From the NCBI GenBank assembly GCA_019638615.1, contig JAHBTL010000016.1, positions 1-64,000 of the forward strand: DNA of 64,000 nt, read 5' to 3'. The stretch is from Chitinophagaceae bacterium (GTDB lineage Bacteria; Bacteroidota; Bacteroidia; Chitinophagales; Chitinophagaceae). Of the stretch, positions 19,879 to 28,554 are shown in pieces. Under the pieces are notes generated by a model that saw only the letters and a list, made by a program, of their open reading frames with translations, was not told the DNA's origin and did no database searches. Numbering within the stretch: position 1 is the first letter of the stretch; each line of letters starts with the position of its first letter. The position numbers and the translations under genes were made by a program.

Positions 19879-20265
19879 CTAACGGGAAGCACTTTGACAG
19901 GGAGAAGCCTTGATAAAACCAGGTAATTTTATACCCGACTGGGTTTTATAGGGAAGCAGGTAAACCACATTTCCCTTTTTATAAGTTACTATGGAACTTT
20001 GGGTTTTAAAATCTTCAGAAGTTTTGTGAGAATTTAAAAATGCATTGCCTGCATTTATTCTGTAATTGTCTTTAATAGAAAATTTAACGGTAGATTTCAG
20101 GTTTGAAAAATTTCCGGAAGCATTTTCTGTTTTTCCTTTATCCTCCCCACCCGATCTGACCCGTATTCCTGTAGCAGCGATCACATACTGAGTAATAGCA
20201 AATACCGCCAAAACAATAAGGCTGTATTTTACAGTTTCAATCAATATGTTTTTTATCCGGTTCAT
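19879..20265 (-). CDS. hypothetical single-pass membrane protein
   Basis: I do not recognise this 128-residue protein. It has one membrane segment at about 14-32 with a positive N-terminal flank (NRIK), so it is likely anchored with the C-terminal 95 residues outside the cytoplasm. The soluble part is Lys/Ser/Asn-rich, with two beta-like stretches (SIVTYKKGNVVYLLPYKTQ). The ORF is isolated: repeat DNA lies downstream, and a 155-base gap with an 8-bp inverted repeat (ttttacgc at 20321-20328, gcgtaaaa at 20346-20353) separates it from the divergent TPR gene. Confidence 0.55.
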   Translation of the reverse strand: MNRIKNILIETVKYSLIVLAVFAITQYVIAATGIRVRSGGEDKGKTENASGNFSNLKSTVKFSIKDNYRINAGNAFLNSHKTSEDFKTQSSIVTYKKGNVVYLLPYKTQSGIKLPGFIKASPCQSASR

Positions 20266-20420
20266 TATTTAACAAAAATAGTAATTAATATTTATTATTT
20301 GCAATACCGTTCAACATAAATTTTACGCTTCTTTAACGTATGGTGGCGTAAAAGGTTACAAAAATCGAAAAAAATTGGATTTTTCTCAATAAAAGATTAA
20401 CTTTCACTAACTTATAATGC

Positions 20421-21842
20421 ATGCAAGAAAATCCTCAACGAAATGACCACCACGAAATAAGGGATCTGCTGAAACAATTTGAGAATTTCCGGTCGGGGCA
20501 ACCGCATTCATTCCTGGAAGAAGAAGCTTTTGAAAAGATTATTGATCATTTTGATGAAAAAGATGACCTGGCTAAGGCTTTGGAAGCTGTGGAGCTGGGC
20601 ATCATCCAGTTTCCCTATTCCGCTTCGTTAATGGTGAAAAAAGCCGATTTGCTCATCGCCACACGGAAATATGCCCAGGCGCTGGCTGTATTGGAAAATG
20701 CGGAGATACTGGACAGCATGGATATTGATATTTACATCCTTAAAACCGATGTTTATCTGGCGCTTGATGAGCACGAGAAAGCAGTAAGTATCCTGGAGGA
20801 GGCACTTAATAATTTTGAAGGAGAAGAAAGAATAAATCTTTTATTTGAACTGGCGGATGTGTATGATGACTACGAAGAGTTTGACAAGGTGTTTGACTGC
20901 CTGGTCCATATCCTGCAAAACGATCCCAATAATGAAGAAGCACTATATAAAATATGTTTCTGGACAGATTTTACCGGCAGGAGCGAAGAGAGCATAAAGC
21001 TCCACCAGGAGATCATTGATGAATATCCTTATAATGAATTGGCCTGGTTCAATCTGGGAGCTGCTTTTCAGGGTTTAAAGCTTTTCGAAAAGGCAATAGA
21101 TGCTTATAAATATGCTATTGCAATCAATGAAAAATTCGATTATGCCTACCGCAATATGGCAGATGCCTATATAAGGCTAAGACGCTATAAAGATGCAATA
21201 GAATCACTGGAAAAAGTAATTGAACTGGCGCGCCCCGAGGATGTGATCTACGAAGCAATAGGGCATTGTTACGACCGTTTGAAAAACTATGCGCAGGCCA
21301 GATTTTACTATAAAAAAGCCTCTCATCTCAACAGCGACGACAGTAAGCTGTATTATAAAATCGCATGCACGTATATTAATGAAATGCTGTTAAATAAGGC
21401 AGTGCAGTACCTGGAATCGGCCATGCGTATTCATCGCATGCAGCCCGAGTACAACCTGGCTATGGGGGAGTGTTTGTTAGAGCTGGGGAATGTAAAAGAG
21501 GCCATTGTTCACTTCTCGAATGTGGTAAAAGTACGTCCAAGGAGCATGAGTGGCTGGGAAGCCCTGATCAGGTGTTTATATAAAGAAGAGTACTTTGAAG
21601 AAGCTTTGGAGCAGATAGCTGTTGCAACAGAAACAGCAGGAGATAAGCCCCTGCTTGTATTTTACAAAAGCGCCGTTTTATTTGCAATGGGTAAAAGCAA
21701 AGAAGCAGTACTCTTATTGCAAACGGCAATGGAGCGGTCTCCCAGGATGGTCAGGAAATTTATTGAGCTAAACCCCACTATTCTTCAAAATCAGCAGGTG
21801 GTGGATTTGATCGCATATTTTAAACGAAAACGCTCTATTTAG
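20421..21842 (+). CDS. tetratricopeptide repeat protein
   Basis: A 473-residue cytoplasmic protein with no signal peptide. It is built almost wholly of TPR helices from residue 45 to 460; clear units include AWFNLGAAFQGLKLFEKAIDAYKYAI and AYRNMADAYIRLRRYKDAIESLEK in shortened form. The N-terminal 40 residues are acidic and polar. A protein of this kind is a scaffold for protein contacts, and the partner is not evident. It precedes comA-aroE on the same strand and is followed by a strong hairpin. Confidence 0.88.
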   Translation: MQENPQRNDHHEIRDLLKQFENFRSGQPHSFLEEEAFEKIIDHFDEKDDLAKALEAVELGIIQFPYSASLMVKKADLLIATRKYAQALAVLENAEILDSMDIDIYILKTDVYLALDEHEKAVSILEEALNNFEGEERINLLFELADVYDDYEEFDKVFDCLVHILQNDPNNEEALYKICFWTDFTGRSEESIKLHQEIIDEYPYNELAWFNLGAAFQGLKLFEKAIDAYKYAIAINEKFDYAYRNMADAYIRLRRYKDAIESLEKVIELARPEDVIYEAIGHCYDRLKNYAQARFYYKKASHLNSDDSKLYYKIACTYINEMLLNKAVQYLESAMRIHRMQPEYNLAMGECLLELGNVKEAIVHFSNVVKVRPRSMSGWEALIRCLYKEEYFEEALEQIAVATETAGDKPLLVFYKSAVLFAMGKSKEAVLLLQTAMERSPRMVRKFIELNPTILQNQQVVDLIAYFKRKRSI

Positions 21843-21856
21843 CCGAAGACCTGTCT

Positions 21857-21893
21857 GCCGCAGATGCGCTGATTTGATCTGCGCATCTGCGGC
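21857..21893 (+). terminator. strong hairpin after the TPR gene
   Basis: gccgcagatgcg (21857-21868) and cgcatctgcggc (21882-21893) are perfectly complementary over 12 bp with a 13-base loop. It lies 14 nt after the stop. The following bases are T-rich but interrupted. Confidence 0.65.
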
Positions 21894-21932
21894 GATTTCC
21901 TTCATTGTTCTTTCCGGCAATTATTTCTTCCT

Positions 21933-21940
21933 TATTTTTG
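21933..21940 (+). promoter_or_regulatory. -7 element of the comA-aroE operon
   Basis: tatttttg fits TAnnTTTG, 26 nt before the comA start codon. A tttc at 21911-21914 is at about the right distance for -33 but is a weak match. Confidence 0.5.
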
Positions 21941-21966
21941 CGGATTCTTAAAATACATCGTTTTGC

Positions 21967-22740
21967 ATGAATTTTAATCTAAGTCAGATACCCGGACGAA
22001 AAGAAAAACCTCGTAGTTCAGGTATCACTATGGTGATGGATAAAGGGTTAAGTGTAGAAGAAGTAAAAAATTTCCTGAGTATTGCAGAACCCTATGTAGA
22101 CATCGTTAAGCTCGGTTTCGGGACTTCTTTTGTAACGCCCGGGTTGCGTAAAAAAATTGAATTATACCAATCGTATAATATCCCGGTATATTTCGGAGGA
22201 ACTTTGTTTGAGGCCTTTTTGATCCGCAACCAGTTCAATGATTATATAGCCACCTGCCGCGATTATAATATTAGTTATATGGAAGTGAGCGACGGATCTA
22301 TTACCATCCCCCATGCCGAAAAATGCGGGTATATAGAAAAGCTCACCCGGTATGGAGTAGTGTTAAGTGAGGTAGGCAGTAAAGATGCAGAGCATATCAT
22401 TCCGCCCTATAAGTGGATTGAACTGATGCGCGCGGAGCTGGAAGCGGGTTCTTCGTATGTAATTGCTGAAGCCCGCGAAGCGGGTAACGTAGGTATATAC
22501 AGGGGATCGGGTGAAGTGAGGGAAGGATTGGTACAGGAAATACTGACCCAGATACCGGAAGAAAAAATTATTTGGGAAGCGCCGCAAAAAGGACAGCAAT
22601 TGTATTTTATTCAACTGCTGGGTTGTAATGCCAACCTGGGCAATATTGCGCCTGCTGAAATGATCGCTCTTGAGGCCATGCGCATAGGTTTGCGCGGAGA
22701 TACCTTTGGCCTGTTTTTAAATAAAGACGTAGTAGAATGA
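21967..22740 (+). CDS. comA: phosphosulfolactate synthase (ComA family)
   Basis: A 257-residue TIM-barrel enzyme of the family that adds sulfite to phosphoenolpyruvate to give phosphosulfolactate. The sequence shows the family features GITMVMDKG near the start, DIVKLGFGTS, PVYFGGTLFE, MEVSDGSI, GSKD and IAEAREAG in order, and the length is typical. In methanogens the product leads to coenzyme M. Bacteroidota do not make that, so sulfolactate or a route toward cysteate for sulfonolipids are the likely alternatives; this is inference. Its stop overlaps the aroE start (ATGA), so the two are translationally coupled. Confidence 0.88.
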   Translation: MNFNLSQIPGRKEKPRSSGITMVMDKGLSVEEVKNFLSIAEPYVDIVKLGFGTSFVTPGLRKKIELYQSYNIPVYFGGTLFEAFLIRNQFNDYIATCRDYNISYMEVSDGSITIPHAEKCGYIEKLTRYGVVLSEVGSKDAEHIIPPYKWIELMRAELEAGSSYVIAEAREAGNVGIYRGSGEVREGLVQEILTQIPEEKIIWEAPQKGQQLYFIQLLGCNANLGNIAPAEMIALEAMRIGLRGDTFGLFLNKDVVE

Positions 22741-23465
22741 AGTTGTACGGGCTGATCGGATACCCGCTGGGGCACTCTTTTTCAAAAAAGTATTTCACCG
22801 AAAAGTTTGAAAAAGAAAGCCTCGATTGCAGGTTTGAGAATTTCCCCATTGAACATATTGAGCTGTTGCCAGGAATCATTGCCCGGCATCCTCTTTTGCA
22901 GGGGCTTTGCGTAACGATCCCTTATAAAGAAAAAATTATTCCCTATCTGCATCATGCATCCGATGAAGTACAAAAAATAAAAGCCTGCAACTCCGTGCTT
23001 ATCCGTAACGGAGTAATGAAGGGGTTCAATACTGATACCATAGGGTTTGAAGAATCCTTGCTGAAGCAACTGCGCCCTGCGCACACACGCGCCCTGATTT
23101 TAGGCACGGGCGGGGCCTCCAAGGCAGTAGCATATGTGCTGCATAAGCTGGGGATCGATTATCAAATGGTAAGTCGCCATGCTTCTCCCGGGGTAATTAC
23201 GTATGATGATGTGAATGATAAAACAGTTGCAGAACATTTGCTCATTATTAATGCATCGCCTGCCGGCACTTTTCCGGCGACAAATACTTTTCCACCGCTT
23301 CCATACCATGCCATTACACCCAGCCATTTTTTATTCGACCTGGTATACAATCCCTCCAAAACCATCTTTCTTCAAAAAGCCGAAGAGCAGGGAGCCGCTA
23401 TACAAAACGGCTACGACATGTTGATAGGACAGGCCGAAGCTAGCTGGCGCCTGTGGAATGAATAA
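22737..23465 (+). CDS. aroE: shikimate dehydrogenase
   Basis: A 242-residue NADP-dependent reductase that turns 3-dehydroshikimate into shikimate. Substrate-binding residues are in GYPLGHSFSKKYF (8-20), the catalytic lysine in TIPYKEKI and the aspartate in GFNTDTIGFEESL. The Rossmann loop is ILGTGGASKAV, and the C-terminal AIQNGYDMLIGQA helix carries the usual Gln. It is on the short side for the family but complete. It starts inside the stop codon of comA. Confidence 0.95.
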   Translation: MKLYGLIGYPLGHSFSKKYFTEKFEKESLDCRFENFPIEHIELLPGIIARHPLLQGLCVTIPYKEKIIPYLHHASDEVQKIKACNSVLIRNGVMKGFNTDTIGFEESLLKQLRPAHTRALILGTGGASKAVAYVLHKLGIDYQMVSRHASPGVITYDDVNDKTVAEHLLIINASPAGTFPATNTFPPLPYHAITPSHFLFDLVYNPSKTIFLQKAEEQGAAIQNGYDMLIGQAEASWRLWNE

Positions 23466-23562
23466 AGCAGGAGCTGGTCAATAAGTGAATATTGCATAAT
23501 TACCGGTAACCATATAGTTATCAGCCGCAGTGATTTTTTTTGTATTAAATTTTCAGAAAATA

Positions 23563-23592
23563 TTGAAAATATCATAAATTTAATTATTTTTG
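23563..23592 (+). promoter_or_regulatory. promoter of the paralogous membrane-protein pair
   Basis: ttg at 23563-23565 and tatttttg at 23585-23592, with a spacer of 19 bp, form a near-ideal Bacteroidota promoter 35 nt before the start codon at 23627. Confidence 0.65.
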
Positions 23593-23626
23593 TGACGTCA
23601 AAACGGTGTTCACTCAATCCTGTGAC

Positions 23627-24001
23627 ATGAATATTCTGGCATACATCATTTATTTTCTTCTGACCTACCTCATTACCGTACACGCCGGACTTAGCTTTTA
23701 CAGGAATGGTAAAGTGTATGTTTTGCAATTGCTGAACGGGGATCAAGCGCTCAGTGCATTTATTAATAAAATGCTTTTAACAGGATATTACCTTCTGAAC
23801 TTGGGCTATGCAGCGCTCTCCGTTCATTCGTGGAATACAATAGGAACCTGGACACAATTAATAGCCATAGTCATCACATTAACCGGAAGGATCATGTTGA
23901 TACTGGCTGTGATTCACTTTATTAACATGCTCGCTGTTTTTCTTTTCAGTAAGTATAGAAATCAATTTTCTCACCATAAAACATTCTACAATGAAACCTG
24001 A
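23627..24001 (+). CDS. hypothetical integral membrane protein (paralogue 1)
   Basis: I do not recognise a named family. Start ATG 23627 is chosen because the -7 element is just upstream and the first helix then begins at residue 3; an ATG at 23606 would add seven residues. The 124-residue protein has about three membrane segments (3-20, 55-75, 78-108). The stretch NKMLLTGYYLLNLGYAAL resembles NKLFETGFYLLNLGCAFL of the next gene, so the two are paralogues. The genes overlap by 11 nt, suggesting coupled translation and perhaps a heterodimer. Confidence 0.65.
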   Translation: MNILAYIIYFLLTYLITVHAGLSFYRNGKVYVLQLLNGDQALSAFINKMLLTGYYLLNLGYAALSVHSWNTIGTWTQLIAIVITLTGRIMLILAVIHFINMLAVFLFSKYRNQFSHHKTFYNET

Positions 24002-24377
24002 TCTCAGTTTTACGGCGTACCTTATTTATTTGCCGGTGGTAATAGCATTAACCTGGTATGTAGCGCACATTTTATTCAAAAACAGCAAGGTATTTATGAA
24101 TGATATCTTCGGAGGCAAGGAAGATATAGCTTCCTCTACCAACAAGCTTTTTGAAACAGGCTTTTATTTATTGAACCTGGGTTGTGCATTTCTTGTAATG
24201 GATATTACATACGATGTTGAAAGCAGCCGGATGCTTATGGAAATACTGAGCGCCAAGCTTGGCGGGTTCAGTATATACCTGGGCATTATGCTGTTTTTTA
24301 ATCTTTACCTGTTCTTCAGGGGCAGGAGAATAGCCAGGCAAAAAGCAAGGCAGGCCCAGGCATTAAGAAGTGCATGA
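23991..24377 (+). CDS. hypothetical integral membrane protein (paralogue 2)
   Basis: A 128-residue protein with membrane segments at about 8-27, 53-72 and 86-108 and a basic C-terminal tail (RGRRIARQKARQ) that should face the cytoplasm. It shares the ETGFYLLNLG core and the preceding NKxF motif with the upstream gene, which it overlaps by 11 nt. Function is unknown. A long hairpin follows at 24397-24430. Confidence 0.65.
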   Translation: MKPDLSFTAYLIYLPVVIALTWYVAHILFKNSKVFMNDIFGGKEDIASSTNKLFETGFYLLNLGCAFLVMDITYDVESSRMLMEILSAKLGGFSIYLGIMLFFNLYLFFRGRRIARQKARQAQALRSA

Positions 24378-24396
24378 TCAATTGATGGCATATTTA

Positions 24397-24430
24397 ACAG
24401 GGAGCAAGACTTACAGATCTTGCTCCCTGT
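24397..24430 (+). terminator. 13-bp hairpin after the membrane-protein pair
   Basis: acagggagcaaga (24397-24409) and tcttgctccctgt (24418-24430) pair perfectly around an 8-base loop, 20 nt after the stop. There is no U run, so it may be a processing or stability element rather than a classical terminator. Confidence 0.5.
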
Positions 24431-24525
24431 TGCCTGCCAGATGTTCTCTATGCCTGGGTAAAAGAGGGGCTGCACCTGTGGCACAAGGAGAGGTAAAGAT
24501 CAGGTGGGCATACCTGCTCCAACAA

Positions 24526-24600
24526 TTATATATACACCTTCTCGGTAGAAAACACAGTTACAAAAAACAAAATACTCTCGCGTGCCCATGGAGATATCCC
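24526..24600. repeat. short repeat shared with 36165-36200
   Basis: The 330-base gap 24378-24707 has no supported gene. A segment around 24542 (ctcggtagaaaacacagt) recurs at about 36180 within repeat copy D with the same flanking tatatac. Confidence 0.5.
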
Positions 24601-24707
24601 CTGTTTTGCAGTTGCAACTGCCTGGATAATTTGAAATGCGCCTGTTGTGAGCATTTCTCTCTTTTTCTTATCTTGCACCATACTCCTTCAAATGATAATT
24701 TGTTGCT

Positions 24708-26270
24708 ATGAAAAGAATAATAGCATTACTTTCTTTCACAGCTTACATTTCAGTTTTAATGGCACAAACAAAAAGCAGCAGCATTGCTTTGCAGGTGAAA
24801 ATTAACGACGGCATACTTGAAGGTGTTAACTCCTCCGGTATAAAAATATTTAAGGGCATACCCTTTGCGCAATCGCCTGTTGGCGATTTGCGCTGGCGCG
24901 AACCGCAACCTGTAAAGCCCTGGAGCGGTATAAGAAAGGCAGATCATTTCGGGCCGAGGCCAATGCAACTACCGCTTTTCAGCGATATGAAGTTTCGTTC
25001 TGATGGCGTAAGTGAGGATTGCTTATACCTGAATGTGTGGACACCTGCAAAAACTACAGAAGACAAGTTGCCGGTACTGGTATATTTTTATGGCGGTGGT
25101 TTAATGGCCGGTGATGCCTCTGAATACCGTTATGACGGTGAAAGCATGGTACGCCGCGGTATTGTTACCGTTACGGTAAACTACAGGTTGTCTGTATTTG
25201 GTTTTTTCTCTCATCCTGAGCTGACCAGGGAATCTCCGCACAAAGCTTCAGGGAATTACGGGTTTTTAGACCAGGCTGCCGCGTTAAAATGGGTACAGCA
25301 AAATATCGGTGCTTTTGGTGGCGACCCGAAGAAAATTACGATAGCCGGCGAATCAGCAGGCTCCTATTCTGTAAGCGCTCAAATGGCTTCACCGCTTTCT
25401 CGGGATATTATTGCAGGGGCAATAGGAGAGAGTGGCTCCCTGCTGGGAAGACCGATGCCTGCATTGGCAGAAGCGGAGCAGCAAGGTAAACGGTTTGCAG
25501 ACTCGCTTGCTGTTAAAACACTTGCTGAATTGCGCAAGCTGCCTGCAGCAAAGGTATTGGAAGCTACTAAAAAACTTCGTTTAGGTAGTGGTGCCATTAT
25601 AGATGGGTATTTCTTTCCAAAGTCTCCTGTAGATATTTATCTGAGCAAGCAACAATCAAAAGTGCCATTATTGGTTGGCTGGAATTCAGAGGAAAGCAAC
25701 TGGACGGGTATTTTGGGGAAAGAAGAACCCACAAAAATTAATTTCACTAAAGCTGTTCAGCAAATATATGGTGCAAAAGCCGGCGAGGTATTGAAACTGT
25801 ATAATCCTGCAACAGATGAAGAAGTGAAAGCGGTGGCTACCTATCTTGCTTCTGACAGGTTTATGGGGTTTGGTACCTGGCGCTGGAGCGATATGCATGC
25901 CAGAACAGGGGCGGGTAAGGTTTACCGTTACTACTATGAGCGCCCGCGTCCTGCCACAAGGGAAAACCCTGATGCACCGGTTGCTGCAGGTGCGGTTCAC
26001 TCTGCAGAAATAGAATACGCACTGGGTAATTTGGGTACCAACCGTGTGTTCGACTGGCAGCCTGAAGATTTTCTTGTATCGGAAATATTGCAGTCTTATT
26101 TTGAGCATTTTATCAAAACAGGCAACCCCAATGGGTTTGGGTTGCCGGAATGGAATGCCGTTGTTCCCGGTAAGCCTGCGGAAGTAATGCATATTGACAC
26201 GGATACAAGATTGCAGACAGAAAAATACCGGGAGCGGTATCTGGTGATGGAGAGGGAGAGTAGTAAGTGA
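24708..26270 (+). CDS. exported type B carboxylesterase
   Basis: A 520-residue alpha/beta hydrolase with a signal peptide (cleavage after LMAQ, residue 20). The oxyanion loop is in YFYGGGLMAG, the nucleophile is S216 in AGESAGSYS, the acid is likely one of E328/E329 (NSEESNW), and the base is H431 (GAVHSAEIEY). SEDCLYLNVW is the family's second signature. It should hydrolyse carboxylic esters in the periplasm; the substrate is unknown. It is followed by a repeat-bearing gap and a Crp/Fnr regulator. Confidence 0.92.
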   Translation: MKRIIALLSFTAYISVLMAQTKSSSIALQVKINDGILEGVNSSGIKIFKGIPFAQSPVGDLRWREPQPVKPWSGIRKADHFGPRPMQLPLFSDMKFRSDGVSEDCLYLNVWTPAKTTEDKLPVLVYFYGGGLMAGDASEYRYDGESMVRRGIVTVTVNYRLSVFGFFSHPELTRESPHKASGNYGFLDQAAALKWVQQNIGAFGGDPKKITIAGESAGSYSVSAQMASPLSRDIIAGAIGESGSLLGRPMPALAEAEQQGKRFADSLAVKTLAELRKLPAAKVLEATKKLRLGSGAIIDGYFFPKSPVDIYLSKQQSKVPLLVGWNSEESNWTGILGKEEPTKINFTKAVQQIYGAKAGEVLKLYNPATDEEVKAVATYLASDRFMGFGTWRWSDMHARTGAGKVYRYYYERPRPATRENPDAPVAAGAVHSAEIEYALGNLGTNRVFDWQPEDFLVSEILQSYFEHFIKTGNPNGFGLPEWNAVVPGKPAEVMHIDTDTRLQTEKYRERYLVMERESSK

Positions 26271-26276
26271 TAATAG

Positions 26277-26356
26277 GGTTGCAGGTTTCGGGTATTTAAA
26301 CTAAAAACCTGCTGCTAAATAGTAAGCCTGCAACCTGTAACTTGTAACCTGCAACC
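26277..26356. repeat. inverted repeat between esterase and regulator genes
   Basis: ggttgcaggtt (26277-26287) and aacctgcaacc (26346-26356) are perfect inverted arms of 11 bp around 58 bases. The right part also matches, in reverse, the phrase at 5812-5831. Confidence 0.5.
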
Positions 26357-26378
26357 GAATCAATCATCTTTCAATACC

Positions 26379-26951
26379 ATGGAAGCAATATTCAAAAATA
26401 TCTATCAGCACCCGCTTTTGTCTGCGGAAGATTTGCAATCCATTGCAGCAATACACCATAAGGTGTCTTTTGCTAAAGGAGATATTATTTTAAAAGAAGG
26501 CCGCGTGGCAAATGAATATTATATCCTGGAAAGCGGGTTGATCAGGGCTTTTGTACATAACTATAGTGATGACGAGATCACCACGGATTTTTTTACCGAT
26601 CAGGAACTTGTTATAGTACCCACTTCATTGTTTCAACGAATGCCTTCGCAGGAAAATTTACAGGCATTGACTGATTGCATTTTATGGAAGGTTGAGTACG
26701 ATACATTCCAGCAATTGTTTCACCGCCTGCCCGGTTTTATTGAATGGGGAAGGTTGTGGTTTACCACGCAGTTGTTTGCAGTTAAGCAACGTTCGCTGGA
26801 TATGATAAGAGAAACAGCTACCAACAGGTATTTGAAATTATTGCAGCAAAAGCCACAGATCATTCAATATGCGCCGCTGAAACAGATCGCTTCTTATCTC
26901 GGCGTTACCGATACTTCATTAAGCCGCATCAGGAAAGACATCACTGCTTAA
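26379..26951 (+). CDS. Crp/Fnr family transcriptional regulator
   Basis: A 190-residue regulator with an N-terminal cyclic-nucleotide-binding-type beta roll (about 20-115; GDIILKEGRVANEYYILESG) and a C-terminal winged helix (about 140-190; LKQIASYLGVTDTSLSRIRKDI). The Arg-Ser pair that binds cAMP in Crp is not evident, and there are no Cys ligands of an Fnr cluster, so the effector is unknown. The next gene, an FMN reductase 9 nt downstream, is probably co-transcribed and may be linked to it. Confidence 0.88.
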   Translation: MEAIFKNIYQHPLLSAEDLQSIAAIHHKVSFAKGDIILKEGRVANEYYILESGLIRAFVHNYSDDEITTDFFTDQELVIVPTSLFQRMPSQENLQALTDCILWKVEYDTFQQLFHRLPGFIEWGRLWFTTQLFAVKQRSLDMIRETATNRYLKLLQQKPQIIQYAPLKQIASYLGVTDTSLSRIRKDITA

Positions 26952-26960
26952 AGCCAGTAA

Positions 26961-27479
26961 ATGAAAAATATTTTTGCCATTGTCGGCAGTGCCCAGCAAA
27001 ACTCATCTAATCTTAAGCTGGTAAAATTTCTTTCAAAACATTTCTCCGCTACTTTGCATATTGAGGTGTTCGACGAGCTCAGCACGCTGCCACATTTTGA
27101 TGCTGTGCAAACCCTTGAAGATACGCCTGCAATCATTGAAAGCATCCGTAAAAAGATTGCGGATGCAGATGCAGTGCTCATTTCCAGCCCTGAATATGTT
27201 TTCAGCATTCCCGCCGGTTTAAAAAACGTACTGGAATGGTGCGTAGCCACAACCATATTCTCCGGTAAGCCAGTAGCGATCATTGTGGCATCTGCCGATG
27301 GCAGAAGATCGTTTGAAGAAATAAAGCTGATCATGAAAACGCTGGGTGCCACCTTCAACAATGAAACATGCGTATTGATTAACGGTGTTAGAGGAAAGGT
27401 TGTAACAGAAGATAATATAGATGCTGATACACAAAGGCAACTTGTGGGAGTATTGCAACACCTGCAGGAACTGATATAA
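26961..27479 (+). CDS. NAD(P)H-dependent FMN reductase
   Basis: A 172-residue flavodoxin-fold protein. The phosphate loop is VGSAQQNSSN near the N-terminus, and the second signature is SSPEYVFSIPAGLKNVLEW, where FMN-reductase family members hold the isoalloxazine ring. It probably reduces FMN or quinone-like compounds in the cytoplasm. It lies 9 nt behind the Crp/Fnr regulator gene. Confidence 0.87.
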   Translation: MKNIFAIVGSAQQNSSNLKLVKFLSKHFSATLHIEVFDELSTLPHFDAVQTLEDTPAIIESIRKKIADADAVLISSPEYVFSIPAGLKNVLEWCVATTIFSGKPVAIIVASADGRRSFEEIKLIMKTLGATFNNETCVLINGVRGKVVTEDNIDADTQRQLVGVLQHLQELI

Positions 27480-27534
27480 TCTCGGGGTGCATTAGCTTCG
27501 GAGAGAAAAGCTCAGATTTTAGCATACTAGTATT

Positions 27535-28360
27535 TACCAATCAATTGCCAGCCCGCATCGTCATTTCGATCCCAACCGAAGGTCGGGAGAGAAATCCGTT
27601 AGGCAGTAGTGCAGGTGTTGAGTCTTAGTACAAATGCCCGGCAGATTTACCTTCGATGAGAAAAGTTCTCCCGCGCAAAAGCGTAATTTAATTATAGTGT
27701 TCGCGCTGGCTTGGTTATAATGACATATTTGGTCTTGCAATCAGCATTAAAACAAAATATTCAATTACTCAATCACTCGCCCGTCATTGCGAGCCGCCTA
27801 AACAAACTTAAAATACCAACCTGTTTCGCGGCAAAGCAATCTCATCTTTACATCTTGAGTTTGTTGCACCCGCCGTAACATACCTTCAATTCAGATCTTC
27901 ATGCGGTCGGTATGCCGATGACATATCATCCAGTTTGCTATTTATCAACTGGTTATGAACTTCAATTTGTTGTTCCACAAACCCGGGTTTCCTTTCAACT
28001 ACAATCCCTCCGCTTTTTTCTGTTACTTTTTTGCGGAAAAAAGTAACCAAAAAGCCGCCGGGAAATGATTACCGCAATTTCCCGGAACGCTCTGATGAAG
28101 CTTTAGTACTACTGTGAATTCAGCAACAGAGCCCTGATACGTTTGCTGATAACTTAGCCGACTTAGGATACTTACCAATCAGAAAGCTGTGACAAACAAA
28201 TGCAACTTGTCACGGCGCAATGATGGAGGCGCCGCCTAATTAGTAACTCGCAGTGACGTAAGAGTGTTTTGGTTTTACAACCAGCGTTAAAGCAAAGAAA
28301 AATTTTACTCAACCTCCTGCCGTTTCGATCCCAACTGAAGGTCGGGATCGAAATGACGAT
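27535..28360 (-). repeat. interspersed repeat, copy B (composite)
   Basis: The 1075-base gap 27480-28554 has no supported gene. On the minus strand, 27975 down to about 27780 matches copy A (1-200). About 28000-28135 matches copy C. The segment is bordered by inverted copies of cgtcatttcgatccc: one at 27559-27573 and its inverse at about 28344-28358. Each is joined to a cccaac/gaaggtcggg half-palindrome. A palindrome at 28022-28047 is shared with copy C. Confidence 0.6.
28022..28047. repeat. palindrome inside repeat copy B
   Basis: An 11-bp perfect inverted repeat with gcgg loop, matching 19561-19586. Confidence 0.6.
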
Positions 28361-28411
28361 AGGGTATGATAGTCAACTGCGAAAAATTGAACACACCCTG
28401 ATCTCTCCCTT

Positions 28412-28476
28412 CTTGCCATTTGGCAAGTATTGTGGTTTTGCAAGGTTAAGGCAGTCATTACTTGCCAAATGGCAAG
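28412..28476. promoter_or_regulatory. pair of identical-arm palindromes upstream of the cupin gene
   Basis: cttgcc-attt-ggcaag (28412-28427) and cttgcc-aaat-ggcaag (28461-28476) share the same arms and have centres 49 bp apart, with the second ending 78 nt before the cupin start codon. The layout is that of a double operator for a dimeric repressor or of a pair of small hairpins. No regulator gene is adjacent. Confidence 0.4.
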
Positions 28477-28554
28477 AGCAACCGGGCTGTTGCTGCACTA
28501 TTTTTGGGTTAGCGGTCATTGAACAGTGCTCCCACAAACTACAAACAGAGAAGA

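Noticed and set aside
24370-24711. 113-codon open frame overlapping a hairpin and a dispersed repeat
   Set aside because: It runs through the palindrome at 24397-24430 and the repeat at 24526-24600, starts inside the preceding gene's end and shows no domain pattern.
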